A stretch of DNA of 64,000 bases from Pseudarthrobacter sp. IC2-21 (GTDB lineage: Bacteria; Actinomycetota; Actinomycetes; Actinomycetales; Micrococcaceae). The notes under the pieces were generated by a model. It worked only from the letters and a program-made list of their open reading frames with translations. It ran no database searches and was not told the origin of the DNA. The DNA is taken from positions 2,108,001-2,172,000 of the forward strand of contig NZ_CP139145.1 of NCBI RefSeq assembly GCF_034048115.1, written 5' to 3'. Below, piece by piece: positions 8,527 to 16,474 of this stretch (the stretch's first letter is position 1; every line of letters starts with the position of its first letter). Position numbers and translations under genes: made by a program.

Positions 8527-8838
8527 CTATGTTGAGACCGGACACCCCTGGAGTCCCGCTCCCCCAGCAATGAAAAGCCCTTTGGCGCCCGGCGCAGCCG
8601 GGCACCGGACGACCGGATGGCAACCTTCGCAACCTAGCGCCCGAACAAAACGTAAGCGCAGAGCGATAACCCGGGTGCCCGGCGTCGGCCGTTCAGCGGC
8701 CCGCAGTCCCAGCGCAAGCTCACCGACGGAACCATGACGCTCTCCCCCGCCCCGGGGCCCATCAGGCGGGCAGAGAAGCGCCGGCGCAGCTCCGCCGTCG
8801 GACCTCCGGATGGGACCGCTCAAACAAGTAGTGTGCCC

Positions 8839-8865
8839 CAAAAAGTCGGGTACAGCGTACGCATG
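8839..8865 (+). repeat. 27-bp imperfect direct repeat, copy 1
   Basis: This matches the segment at 9270-9296 at about 22-23 of 27 positions. Shared blocks are AAAAA, TCG, GTACAG and TACGCATG. Both copies end with ATG. It may be a promoter module or a dispersed repeat. Confidence 0.6.
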
Positions 8866-9013
8866 CCCGGAACCCTCCGGCATCCTAATGTCGTTGCATG
8901 GCGGCACGCTGGGTAAGTCTGCCTTCCACCTCACTGGGCAGATGATTGTTGATCTTTCCGCCTCAAGGAGACAGCGGCATTCGTCGGTTCAGTTCCTGGC
9001 CCTAGGACGTCCC

Positions 9014-9241
9014 ATGCTGCAATCCCTCATCCGCCCCACCCGGGAAGAAGCGCTGCAGGAGGCACCGGGCAAGCCGGTGGTCATGATCAGGCCTGCTCCG
9101 GTCAGAGTGCGTTCAGTCCTCGGCACTGCCATCGCCTACACGGTCACGCACGTGCTGGTCGAGTGGGATGCGGAGGACCGCCACCACCTCCGGTGGGAGG
9201 CCAGCTGGCTGGTACACCGGGTTCCCCAGGACGCTGATTGA
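9014..9241 (+). CDS. Small conserved-looking hypothetical protein
   Basis: A 75-residue ORF beginning MLQSLIRPTREEALQEAPGK and ending in VEWDAEDRHHLRWEASWLVHRV. The composition (alternating beta-like residues, Trp/His/Arg-rich end) and third-position GC bias look like real coding sequence, but I do not recognise a family. There is no signal peptide or membrane segment. The frame is open upstream; the ATG at 9014 is the first start in the coding-like part. It lies between the two copies of the 27-bp repeat. Confidence 0.5.
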   Translation: MLQSLIRPTREEALQEAPGKPVVMIRPAPVRVRSVLGTAIAYTVTHVLVEWDAEDRHHLRWEASWLVHRVPQDAD

Positions 9242-9269
9242 GCCCGGTTTTCCGGCAAGTAGCGGGCTG

Positions 9270-9296
9270 GAAAAACTCGAGTACAGGCTACGCATG
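9270..9296 (+). repeat. 27-bp imperfect direct repeat, copy 2
   Basis: Second copy of the motif at 8839-8865. Here the terminal ATG is followed at once by TGA, so this copy cannot serve as a gene start. It lies about 170 bp upstream of the deacetylase/glycosyltransferase gene. Confidence 0.6.
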
Positions 9297-9464
9297 TGAA
9301 CCTTCGTGCCCGCAACTAGTGTCCTAGGCAAGGTGACACTTCAAAGTGGCTGGCTTTGAGGCACCGGGCTGGGGAAGAATTACCCTTTCTCCTCCGTCCC
9401 GGCCGTCCCTTACCTGGCTCTGTCAGGTTTGCCCCCGAACGTACAGCTACCTCGCGAGGTACGC

Positions 9465-11828
9465 ATGAGAAAACCGGCCCCTTCCCGCTCAACCGCCCCG
9501 GCACCAGTCTTCTTCGACGCCAGCGGAAACCGTTGGCGCAGAATAGTAAGCTGCCTGATCGCCGGGGTTCTTCTGATGCTGCTTTCCCTTGTCTACATCC
9601 TCCCGGCGGCCACCGCCCCTGTGCATCAGGGCCTCCAGAACCAGGCGGCAGATTACCCACGCCGCCTCTTGGCGACCCAGGACCTGGAGAGCATCCCGAA
9701 GATCGGATTCCGCGAAGGCACCGCAATCTTTCACCGGATCGTCCTCGTGGAACCCAAGGATGGCGAGCTGCTGCTGAAGGATCCCTTCAGCGACAAGGTC
9801 TGGCGGGAAGCCACCGCTGGTGAGAAGGCTGTCATTGGCAACAGCCGCTACGCTGTGGAGGCCTACGGACGTCCGAAGGATCACACGATCATGCTGACGT
9901 TGGACGACGGTCCCGATCCCCGGTTCACGCCGGAGATCCTGGATCTGCTGTCCAAGGAAGGGGTGCCTGCCACCTTCTTCCCGGTCGGTGAAAACATCGT
10001 CAAGTATCCGGACATCTTCCGCCGCGTCATCCGGGAAGGGCACATGGTGGGCAACCACACCGTGTCCCACATCGATTTCTGGGCTCACGACGACGCGACC
10101 AACCGTCAGCAGATCATCGGAGCCGACAGGCTCATGCTCGCCGCGGACAACTACCAGACCCGACTCTTCAGGATCCCCACCGGCAACCCTGAAAACAACA
10201 CGTTGGCTCTGCTGCAGGCGCAGCAACTCGGCTACATCCACGTTGACATGGACCTCGACACCAGGGACTGGGAATTCGCACCCGGCGTCCCCATTCCGGT
10301 TCCTTCGCTGGACGGCCAGGGCCACGTTCTCCTGGTCCATGACGCGGGCGGGGACCGGAGTGCCACCGTCAAGATGCTGGAAGCCTTCATCCCGATGGCC
10401 AAGGCACAGGGGTACACCTTCGAAACCATGCAGTCCATGCTTCCCGACGAGTTCATTCCGCAGCACAACGTGGCCGCCAAGGTCGAGGACACCGCGACGC
10501 TGGCTGCGATGACAACCTACCTGGTGACGCCCAACATTCTGCTGACCTGGCTGTTCTGGTTCGGCATCGGATCCCTGACCATCCTGACGTTCCTCTTCGT
10601 GGTGCTTGCCCTGATCAATAACGGGCGCCAGAAGCGCCGCCGCTGGGATGACGTGGCCGAGAAGGACTGGCCGTTCGTCAGCGTGGTCCTGCCCGTCTTC
10701 AACGAAGAACTCGTGGTGACCAAAACCCTGGACGCCCTCAGGGCGAGCGACTATCCCCGCATGGAAGTCGTCGCGATCAATGACGGGTCTACTGATGGCA
10801 CCCTCGCAGTACTCAGGGATTACGCCAAGACGTGGCCGGCACTTCGCGTCATCGACCAGCCCAACGGCGGCAAATCGGCTGCCAGCAACCAAGGGATCGC
10901 GCAGTCACGCGGCGAGGTCATCGTGACGCTCGACGGCGACACGCTGTTCGAGCCGCAGACCGTGAAAATGTTCGCCCGCCACTTCCTCGCTCCCCGGCAC
11001 GGCAAGGAAGTCGGGGCAGTGGCCGGCCACGTCAAGGTCGGAAACCGCCGCAACCTCATTACCGCCTGGCAAAGCCTGGAATACCTGTCCGGTATCTGCG
11101 TTACCCGCATGGCAGAGGGCCTGATGGGCGCGATTTCCATCGTTCCGGGCGCCTGCGCCGCCTGGCGCCGGGAAGCCCTTGTCAGGGCTGGCGGCTACTC
11201 CCATGACACGCTTGCCGAAGATGCTGACCTGACGCTCTCGCTGCAACTCCTTGGCTACAGCATCGTCCAGGAAAACGAGGCCATCGCCTGGACTGAGGCG
11301 CCCCTGACGGTCAAAGGGTTGTTCAAGCAACGGCTCCGCTGGACCTACGGCAACATCCAGACCCTGTACAAGCACCGCAAGATGCTCTTCAATCCCAAGT
11401 ACGGGGCCCTCGGAATGCTCACCATGCCCTACGCCCTGATTTCCGTCCTTGTCCCGCTCATTTTCATGCCCCTGACGGTCATGGTCGCGATCGGCAGCCT
11501 GATTCACGGCGAATGGGAGGCCATCGCCATCTTCTCCGCGTTCGTTGCCGCAACCCACATGCTGATCTCCATCGTTGCGATCCTGATGGTCCGCGAGAAG
11601 GCCCTCCACCTGCTCATCGTGCCGATCTACCGGCTCATCTATGAGCCACTCCGCGCCTATGTGGTGTTCGGTTCTGCTCTGCTGGCTCTGCGGGGCACCG
11701 CAGTGGGGTGGTACAAACCCGAGCGCACCAACAGCGTCACCCTGCCAACCCCGACCGGGCTGACGGTCCCCGCCGCCCTGCCGCCCCTGGCAAGGGCGGA
11801 CTCCCTGACCCTCCAGGACTCCCTATAG
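9465..11828 (+). CDS. Bifunctional NodB polysaccharide deacetylase / family 2 glycosyltransferase
   Basis: This 787-residue membrane protein fuses two enzymes of aminosugar polymer synthesis. An N-terminal membrane anchor covers residues 27-50. An extracellular NodB deacetylase domain follows, with the metal site LTLDDGPDP (Asp 147/148) and NHTVSH (His 198 and 202). After a hydrophobic hairpin at about 355-385 comes a GT2 synthase domain: PFVSVVLPVFNEE at about 403, the nucleotide-sugar Asp in DGDTLFEP near 490, EDADL near 585, and the processive QRLRW motif near 622. C-terminal membrane segments follow. The architecture suggests making and partly deacetylating a beta-linked GlcNAc polymer (chitin- or PNAG-like). 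The ATG at 9465 has GAGGT 5 nt upstream. A GH18-like gene follows. Confidence 0.92.
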   Translation: MRKPAPSRSTAPAPVFFDASGNRWRRIVSCLIAGVLLMLLSLVYILPAATAPVHQGLQNQAADYPRRLLATQDLESIPKIGFREGTAIFHRIVLVEPKDGELLLKDPFSDKVWREATAGEKAVIGNSRYAVEAYGRPKDHTIMLTLDDGPDPRFTPEILDLLSKEGVPATFFPVGENIVKYPDIFRRVIREGHMVGNHTVSHIDFWAHDDATNRQQIIGADRLMLAADNYQTRLFRIPTGNPENNTLALLQAQQLGYIHVDMDLDTRDWEFAPGVPIPVPSLDGQGHVLLVHDAGGDRSATVKMLEAFIPMAKAQGYTFETMQSMLPDEFIPQHNVAAKVEDTATLAAMTTYLVTPNILLTWLFWFGIGSLTILTFLFVVLALINNGRQKRRRWDDVAEKDWPFVSVVLPVFNEELVVTKTLDALRASDYPRMEVVAINDGSTDGTLAVLRDYAKTWPALRVIDQPNGGKSAASNQGIAQSRGEVIVTLDGDTLFEPQTVKMFARHFLAPRHGKEVGAVAGHVKVGNRRNLITAWQSLEYLSGICVTRMAEGLMGAISIVPGACAAWRREALVRAGGYSHDTLAEDADLTLSLQLLGYSIVQENEAIAWTEAPLTVKGLFKQRLRWTYGNIQTLYKHRKMLFNPKYGALGMLTMPYALISVLVPLIFMPLTVMVAIGSLIHGEWEAIAIFSAFVAATHMLISIVAILMVREKALHLLIVPIYRLIYEPLRAYVVFGSALLALRGTAVGWYKPERTNSVTLPTPTGLTVPAALPPLARADSLTLQDSL

Positions 11829-11902
11829 CTCACTAAACCTCGTAATGCTGATCGACCCAACGAACTATGCGCCATACGAGTGCAGTTAGGTGGCATCAGT
11901 AC

Positions 11903-12991
11903 ATGCTCAAATTCCCACGACAGGGCTGGCCCCTGATAGCACTCATGGCAGTTACAGCCTTGGCGGGCTGCAGTTCGACGGCCCCTGATGGACCCGGCAG
12001 GGAGGAAGAAACAACGAAAAACGACACGACCCCGGCCGGATGGTTCGGCGGATATCTGGATGTCACGATTCTCCCGGGCCTGCGCCTGGAAGACTCGCCG
12101 CCCCCCGGAACCGTGACCACGCTCCTCGCCTTCGTCACCTCGGATCCTGCCCAGCCCTGTGAACCGTCCTGGGGCGGCTTCTACAGTCTGGACCGGGCCG
12201 GCGAGAAGCTGGCACTCGATGCCCAAGTGGAGTCCTTCCGCAAAAGCGGCCATGACGTCGCAGTATCGTTTGGCGGCCAGCGCGGCCCCGAACTGGCCGC
12301 CGCCTGCACTGACCCCGATGCCCTGGTTCGTGCTTACACAACGGTCATCACCCGCTACGGCATCAACACCGTGGATCTGGACATCGAAGGCCCAAGCGCA
12401 TCGGACCATGATGCGGCCGCAAGACGCGCCGCAGCAGTCGCACGCCTTCAGGCCGAGCGTCCCGCGGGCTCGCCATTGAAGGTCTGGCTTACTCTTCCCG
12501 TCTCAGGGAACGGGCTGACGGCGGCAGCTGTCACCTCGGTTGAAACCATGCTGGAGGCCGGGGTGGAACTCGCCGGCATCAACATCATGACCATGAACTT
12601 CGGCCACCTTGCCCCCGGGACCAGCATGGGCGCGACCGCTGTGGGCGCAGCCGAAGCCACGCACCGGATGCTGTCGGCGCTGTACTCGAAGGCCAACCGG
12701 CCGATCGACGACGCTGACCTCTGGAACAGGATCGGGCTGACCCCGATGGTGGGGGTCAACGACGTTGAGGGCAACGTCTTCACTTTGGACGATGCCAGGG
12801 AACTGAGCAGTTTCGCCTTGGAACGTGGCGTCGGCCGGATGTCCATGTGGTCACTCAACCGGGACACCCCCTGCACGCCCGGCACCCAGGGGCAGGCGCA
12901 CAGCAGCGTGGCCAGTGACTGCAGCGGCGTTGCACAGGAACCGGGCATGTTTGCGAAAGTGCTGGGAACCGCACTGGCGCACCGACCCTAA
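11903..12991 (+). CDS. GH18-like (chitinase-type) secreted lipoprotein
   Basis: A 362-residue exported protein with a lipoprotein signal peptide (MLKFPRQGWPLIALM ... LAGC). The TIM-barrel signature of family 18 is visible: VAVSFGGQRG (the SxGG strand) and NTVDLDIEG, which corresponds to DxxDxDxE with the catalytic Glu kept and the first Asp replaced by Asn. It should act outside the membrane on a beta-linked GlcNAc polymer, possibly the one made by the preceding synthase. That link rests on adjacency. The ATG at 11903 has AGGTGG 9 nt upstream and opens directly into the signal peptide; an upstream ATG at 11867 is less likely. Confidence 0.82.
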   Translation: MLKFPRQGWPLIALMAVTALAGCSSTAPDGPGREEETTKNDTTPAGWFGGYLDVTILPGLRLEDSPPPGTVTTLLAFVTSDPAQPCEPSWGGFYSLDRAGEKLALDAQVESFRKSGHDVAVSFGGQRGPELAAACTDPDALVRAYTTVITRYGINTVDLDIEGPSASDHDAAARRAAAVARLQAERPAGSPLKVWLTLPVSGNGLTAAAVTSVETMLEAGVELAGINIMTMNFGHLAPGTSMGATAVGAAEATHRMLSALYSKANRPIDDADLWNRIGLTPMVGVNDVEGNVFTLDDARELSSFALERGVGRMSMWSLNRDTPCTPGTQGQAHSSVASDCSGVAQEPGMFAKVLGTALAHRP

Positions 12992-13058
12992 GCACGGACC
13001 GGCATCCGCAAGGGACATTGGGCGCCGGCACAACCCAGAGAAATTAAAGGAGGCAAGC

Positions 13059-13652
13059 ATGCGACGAGCGATTTTTCCGGCCGCTGGATTACTGGCGGCC
13101 ATCCTGGTGGCCGTTGCCACTATCGGCACATCTTCGCGGGCGGCAGGCGAAACCCTCGTCGGAAATGCCTACATCACTGCCTACTCGTGGCAGGACAACA
13201 CACCCCCGGGATCCCCCACCATCAGCAACCCCGTGCTGCACAAGCAGGCGGGCGGCACCGGAACGTACCAGGACCCGGTGACCATCGCCGTCGGACATTC
13301 CACGGCGACAGGCCGGGACGTCCTGGACTTCCCTGCAGGGACCCGGATCTACCTGCCCGATGTCAGGCGATACTTTATCGTTGAAGACACTTGCGGAGAC
13401 GGCCCTAATCCCCAGGACGGACCTTGCCATACAGGAGCTCATGCCCTGTACAACGCGTCGACGTGGATTGACATGTGGATCGGCGGCGGCGGCCAGGATG
13501 ATTCGTTCGTGAGCGACTGCACCCGTAAAGTCACGGGGGTACGATTCGCAGTGCTGAACCCGGCCTCTAATTTTCTCGTAGCGCCCGGAGCAGGAGTCAT
13601 CCACGACGGCATTTGCGACTCAGGCTATGGCAACGGGATCTTTGTCAGGTGA
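13059..13652 (+). CDS. Secreted 3D/double-psi-barrel-like protein
   Basis: A 197-residue exported protein: signal peptide (MRRAIFPAAGLLAAILVAVA) followed directly by the domain seen at the C terminus of the protein at 5957-6904. Shared blocks are GGTGTYxDPxTIAVGHS, LDFPAGTRIYLP, VRRYFIVEDTCGDG, WIDMWIGG and GAGVIHDGICD. Four or more conserved Cys suggest disulfides. It lacks the long Ala/Glu/Lys spacer of its relative. The ATG at 13059 has a near-perfect AAAGGAGG ribosome site. It follows the GH18-like gene by 67 bases and probably belongs to the same envelope function. Molecular activity is not known. Confidence 0.8.
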   Translation: MRRAIFPAAGLLAAILVAVATIGTSSRAAGETLVGNAYITAYSWQDNTPPGSPTISNPVLHKQAGGTGTYQDPVTIAVGHSTATGRDVLDFPAGTRIYLPDVRRYFIVEDTCGDGPNPQDGPCHTGAHALYNASTWIDMWIGGGGQDDSFVSDCTRKVTGVRFAVLNPASNFLVAPGAGVIHDGICDSGYGNGIFVR

Positions 13653-13661
13653 ACCCCGCGC

Positions 13662-13667
13662 TAGGCT
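13662..13667 (+). promoter_or_regulatory. Candidate -10 box of the DUF3054 gene (leaderless)
   Basis: TAGGCT lies 7 nt before the ATG at 13675, with no Shine-Dalgarno sequence between. This suggests a leaderless start just after the end of the preceding gene. Confidence 0.5.
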
Positions 13668-13674
13668 CGAACGT

Positions 13675-14073
13675 ATGACTTCTTCCACCCGGCAGCAATC
13701 CGTCCGCCACAGCACGAGCGCCATCGTGGGTGCGGCTGTGTCGGACGTCCTCCTGATCCTCGTATTCGCCGCAATTGGCAGGGACGCGCACGTGCGTCCC
13801 GACGTCATCAGCGGAGTTTTCCTCACCGCCTGGCCATTCCTGGCGGGCGCCGCCCTCGGCTGGCTGGCGGCGAGGGCGTGGCGGCGTCCCCTGTCACTCC
13901 CCGCCGGCGTGGGAATCTGGCTGGGAGCCGTTGCCGGCGGCATGGCCCTGCGGGCACTAACGGGCCAAGTAGTTGTGCTCCCCTTCGTCATCGTGGCGCT
14001 CCTCAGCCTGGGCCTGTTCCTGGTGGGCTACCGCGCGCTGCTGGCACTCGTCCGCAGGCTTCGGAAGCGCTGA
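13675..14073 (+). CDS. DUF3054 family membrane protein
   Basis: A 132-residue protein with four predicted transmembrane helices: SDVLLILVFAAIGR, GVFLTAWPFLAGAALGWLAA, GVGIWLGAVAGGMALRAL and VVLPFVIVALLSLGLFLVGY. The conserved AWPFLAGAALGWLAARAWRRP block matches the DUF3054 family, which is common in actinobacteria and has no established role. It starts 22 bases after the secreted protein gene. The ATG at 13675 fits a leaderless promoter. Confidence 0.8.
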   Translation: MTSSTRQQSVRHSTSAIVGAAVSDVLLILVFAAIGRDAHVRPDVISGVFLTAWPFLAGAALGWLAARAWRRPLSLPAGVGIWLGAVAGGMALRALTGQVVVLPFVIVALLSLGLFLVGYRALLALVRRLRKR

Positions 14074-14195
14074 CGCGGCAACGGACGCGCGCCGCTCCCG
14101 GGGGCTCCGACGCACGGCCATGTAATAGGCTGGCAGGACCACAGAGACTCGCCGGGGCAACGCTACGGCCGACAAATCCGGAAGGATTGAACCCA

Positions 14196-14477
14196 GTGAT
14201 CACCGCATTCGTTCTGATCAAGACCGACGCCGCACGCATCCCGGAGACCGCCGAGGAGATTTCCGCCATCCCTGGCATCAGTGAGGTCTACTCCGTCACC
14301 GGAGAGTGGGATCTGATTGCCGTTGCCCGCGTGGCCCGCCACGAAGACCTTGCCGATGTGATCGCCGACAAACTCTCGAAGGTACCGGCCGTTGTGCACA
14401 CCACCACGCACATCGCGTTCCGCGCCTATTCGCAGCACGATCTCGACGCCGCCTTTGCGTTGGGCTTCGAACAGTAG
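14196..14477 (+). CDS. Stand-alone Lrp/AsnC ligand-binding (RAM) domain protein
   Basis: A 93-residue protein equal to the C-terminal effector domain of Lrp/AsnC regulators: ITAFVLIKTDAARIPETAEE, then ISEVYSVTGEWDLIAVARV, then a C-terminal sheet. There is no helix-turn-helix, so it cannot bind DNA alone. Such stand-alone RAM proteins form dimers or octamers and may sense amino acids. It starts at GTG 14196 with GGAAGG about 9 nt upstream. It converges with trpD, from which it is separated by a terminator. A functional link to tryptophan genes is only suggested by position. Confidence 0.85.
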   Translation: MITAFVLIKTDAARIPETAEEISAIPGISEVYSVTGEWDLIAVARVARHEDLADVIADKLSKVPAVVHTTTHIAFRAYSQHDLDAAFALGFEQ

Positions 14478-14499
14478 CGCCTCGCCTGCAAACAACGAA

Positions 14500-14523
14500 G
14501 GGCCCGGCTATGCAGCCGGGCCC
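14500..14523. terminator. Bidirectional terminator between the RAM protein gene and trpD
   Basis: GGGCCCGGCT-ATGC-AGCCGGGCCC is a perfect 10-bp stem with a 4-nt loop between two convergent genes. A T-containing tail (CGTTCTTG) follows on the plus strand. Confidence 0.8.
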
Positions 14524-14542
14524 GGCATCGTTCTTGTGAAAG

Positions 14543-15601
14543 CTAAGGCCGGGTGAGGGCGACCCACTTGTCCAGGACGGCGGCCGCGGCGCCCGAGTCG
14601 ATTGACTCAGCGGCACGGACCAGCGCCGACCGCATGCGCTCCACGAACGGGCCTTCGGCAGTGGCATCAAATGACACCAGGCCGGCTGCCGCGTTGACCA
14701 AAACGGCGTCCCGCGCCGCCCCCGGCTTGCCTGCCAGGACATCACGCACGACGGCGGCATTGGCATGGGCGTCTCCGCCACGGAGTTCTTCCACAGTCGC
14801 CGGACGGATGCCGAGATCGGCAGGTGAAAAGGTCAACTCGGTGACCGTACCCTCCCGGATCTCCCAGACAGTGGACGGCCCCGTGGTGGTCAGTTCATCC
14901 AGGCCGTCGTTGCCCCGGAACACCAGGCCTCGGCTCCCCCGCCGCGCCAGCACGCCCGCGACGAGGGGCGCCATCCGGGCGTTGGCAACGCCAACAGCCG
15001 AGGCCTGTACCTGGGCGGGATTGGTCAGGGGGCCCAGAAAATTGAAGGCAGTGGGGATGGCCAGCTCCCGGCGGGGCACGGCGGTGTGGCGGAAGGACGG
15101 GTGGAAGACCTGCGCGAAGCAGAACGTTATGCCCGCCTCCGTCGCATTGCGTGCCACGTGGGTCACCGGGAGATCAAGCCTGACCCCCAGCGCCTCCAGT
15201 ACGTCGGCTGATCCCGACGACGACGAGGCTGCCCGGTTCCCATGTTTGACAACTTTGGCGCCCGCGCCCGCCGCTACCAATGCGGCCATCGTGGAAATGT
15301 TGACGGTATTGAGCTGGTCACCGCCCGTGCCCACAATGTCCAGCTTCTCGCCTGAAATGCTGATGGGCGTGGCATGCCGCAGCATCGCCTCGACCAGACC
15401 TGAGATCTCGTCAACGGTCTCACCCTTGGCGCTGAGGGCAACAAGGAACCCTGCTATCTGGGACGGCGACGCCTCGCCGGACATGATCCTGTCCATGGCC
15501 CACGCGGTGCTGTCCGCGGTGAGGTCGGTGCCGGCGATGAGCGCTGAGATGAGCCGGGGCCAGGTGTTGCTGTCCGCCGGGGAAGTTGCCTGAGAAGTCA
15601 C
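14543..15601 (-). CDS. trpD: Anthranilate phosphoribosyltransferase
   Basis: This 352-residue enzyme transfers phosphoribose from PRPP to anthranilate, the second step of tryptophan synthesis. The PRPP-binding segment [18 protein letters not shown] and the anthranilate-site segment [22 protein letters not shown] are intact. Length is normal. It starts at GTG 15601. AGGAG abuts the GTG too closely for a ribosome site, while TAGCAT sits exactly 6 nt upstream, so translation probably begins on a leaderless mRNA. It is divergent from ctaE, an arrangement I recall from other actinobacteria. The other trp genes are not in the window. Confidence 0.96.
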   Translation of the reverse strand: MTSQATSPADSNTWPRLISALIAGTDLTADSTAWAMDRIMSGEASPSQIAGFLVALSAKGETVDEISGLVEAMLRHATPISISGEKLDIVGTGGDQLNTVNISTMAALVAAGAGAKVVKHGNRAASSSSGSADVLEALGVRLDLPVTHVARNATEAGITFCFAQVFHPSFRHTAVPRRELAIPTAFNFLGPLTNPAQVQASAVGVANARMAPLVAGVLARRGSRGLVFRGNDGLDELTTTGPSTVWEIREGTVTELTFSPADLGIRPATVEELRGGDAHANAAVVRDVLAGKPGAARDAVLVNAAAGLVSFDATAEGPFVERMRSALVRAAESIDSGAAAAVLDKWVALTRP

Positions 15602-15607
15602 CTCCTG

Positions 15608-15637
15608 ATGCTATCGAGCCACCATAGCCATGACCAA
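15608..15637 (-). promoter_or_regulatory. Candidate trpD promoter (leaderless)
   Basis: On the minus strand TTGGTC (15637-15632), an 18-bp spacer and TAGCAT (15613-15608) precede the GTG start by 6 nt. Both hexamers and the spacing fit a housekeeping sigma factor. Confidence 0.55.
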
Positions 15638-15712
15638 TGTGAACGCCGCCGGGAACTTTTCCGAGCAATTTCGCGTCTTTGTAGAAAAAGTCCCCCGAAA
15701 AGGCGGTTCGCG

Positions 15713-15742
15713 TTGGGCAGTACGGACTTTTATAGACATAAT
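15713..15742 (+). promoter_or_regulatory. Candidate ctaE promoter (leaderless)
   Basis: TTGGGC (15713-15718), an 18-bp spacer and CATAAT (15737-15742) are followed after six bases by the GTG at 15749. This fits a leaderless oxidase transcript. Confidence 0.55.
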
Positions 15743-15748
15743 GTCTAT
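15732..15748. promoter_or_regulatory. Perfect palindrome over the ctaE -10 box
   Basis: ATAGACAT-A-ATGTCTAT has perfect 8-bp arms around one base. It spans the -10 hexamer and ends immediately before the GTG start codon. A protein bound here would block RNA polymerase, so a repressor operator is likely. The regulator is unknown. Confidence 0.6.
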
Positions 15749-16387
15749 GTGACATCTGCGACCCATGCCCCCAGTACCCCGGCGCACCCGACGCTGAACC
15801 GCCCCAACATGGTTTCTGTAGGAACCGTTGTTTGGCTCTCCAGCGAGTTGATGTTCTTCGCCGGTCTCTTTGCCATGTACTTCACACTGCGCTCCACGAG
15901 CGGACAGATGTGGGCGGAAGAGACAGCAAAGCTCAACTTCCCTTTTGCGCTCGTTAACACCATCGTCCTCGTGGCAAGTTCCTTTACTTGCCAGATGGGC
16001 GTCTTCGCCGCCGAACGGCTGCAGCCCCGCAAGACGGGCGGGCCGTTCCAGTTCGCCCGCTGGGGCATGAACGAATGGTTCACCCTGACCTTCATCATGG
16101 GTGCGATCTTCGTCGCAGGCCAGAGCACGGAATACGCGATGCTCGTCTCAGAGCACGTATCGCTGTCTTCCAATGCTTACGGCTCAGCGTTCTACATCAC
16201 CACAGGCTTCCACGGCCTGCACGTCATCGGCGGCCTCGTAGCTTTCCTCTTCATCATCGGACGCTCGTTCGCGGCGAAGAAGTTTGGCCACTTTGAAGCA
16301 ACCTCAGCAATTGTCACGTCCTACTACTGGCACTTTGTGGATGTTGTCTGGATCGGCCTCTTCCTGGTCATCTACGTACTGAAGTAG
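15749..16387 (+). CDS. ctaE: Cytochrome c oxidase subunit III
   Basis: This 212-residue membrane subunit of the aa3 oxidase has five or more helices. Recognisable segments are [58 protein letters not shown] and [18 protein letters not shown], matching actinobacterial CtaE. The start is GTG 15749, giving the usual short N terminus ([14 protein letters not shown]); the frame is open further upstream but does not resemble the family there. It leads the respiratory operon ctaE-qcrC-qcrA-qcrB. A palindrome overlaps its promoter, so expression may be controlled. Confidence 0.95.
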   Translation: MTSATHAPSTPAHPTLNRPNMVSVGTVVWLSSELMFFAGLFAMYFTLRSTSGQMWAEETAKLNFPFALVNTIVLVASSFTCQMGVFAAERLQPRKTGGPFQFARWGMNEWFTLTFIMGAIFVAGQSTEYAMLVSEHVSLSSNAYGSAFYITTGFHGLHVIGGLVAFLFIIGRSFAAKKFGHFEATSAIVTSYYWHFVDVVWIGLFLVIYVLK

Positions 16388-16474
16388 TCAAGCTTTGATT
16401 CCTTTTCTACAAGAGGCAGAATTTCAAGAAGCGGCTCGCGGAGCCGGCGCAGGATCGAATAAAGGAACCACCAC

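Larger units (their letters stand above)
8372..9013. other. Intergenic stretch with repeats, no convincing gene
   Basis: About 640 bases in which no frame on either strand looks like a recognisable protein. It contains an inverted repeat at 8498-8526 and the first copy of a 27-bp imperfect repeat at 8839-8865, which ends in an ATG opening a 16-codon ORF. The rest shows nothing clear. Confidence 0.5.

Noticed and set aside
8863..8916. 16-codon ORF starting at the end of the first 27-bp repeat
   Set aside because: No conservation evidence and no amino-acid run; the second repeat copy has ATG-TGA at the same position, so the ATG is probably incidental.
9331..9350. CACTT/AAGTG inverted repeat before the deacetylase gene
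   Set aside because: Only 5-bp arms; expected by chance at this density.
11867..11902. Upstream ATG for the GH18-like lipoprotein
   Set aside because: It would add 12 residues before the signal peptide; ATG 11903 has AGGTGG at proper spacing and a cleaner signal.
15741..15752. ATG-TCT-ATG-TGA mini-ORF overlapping the ctaE start
   Set aside because: Three codons arising from the palindrome; with a leaderless start at 15749 it would not be in the RNA.
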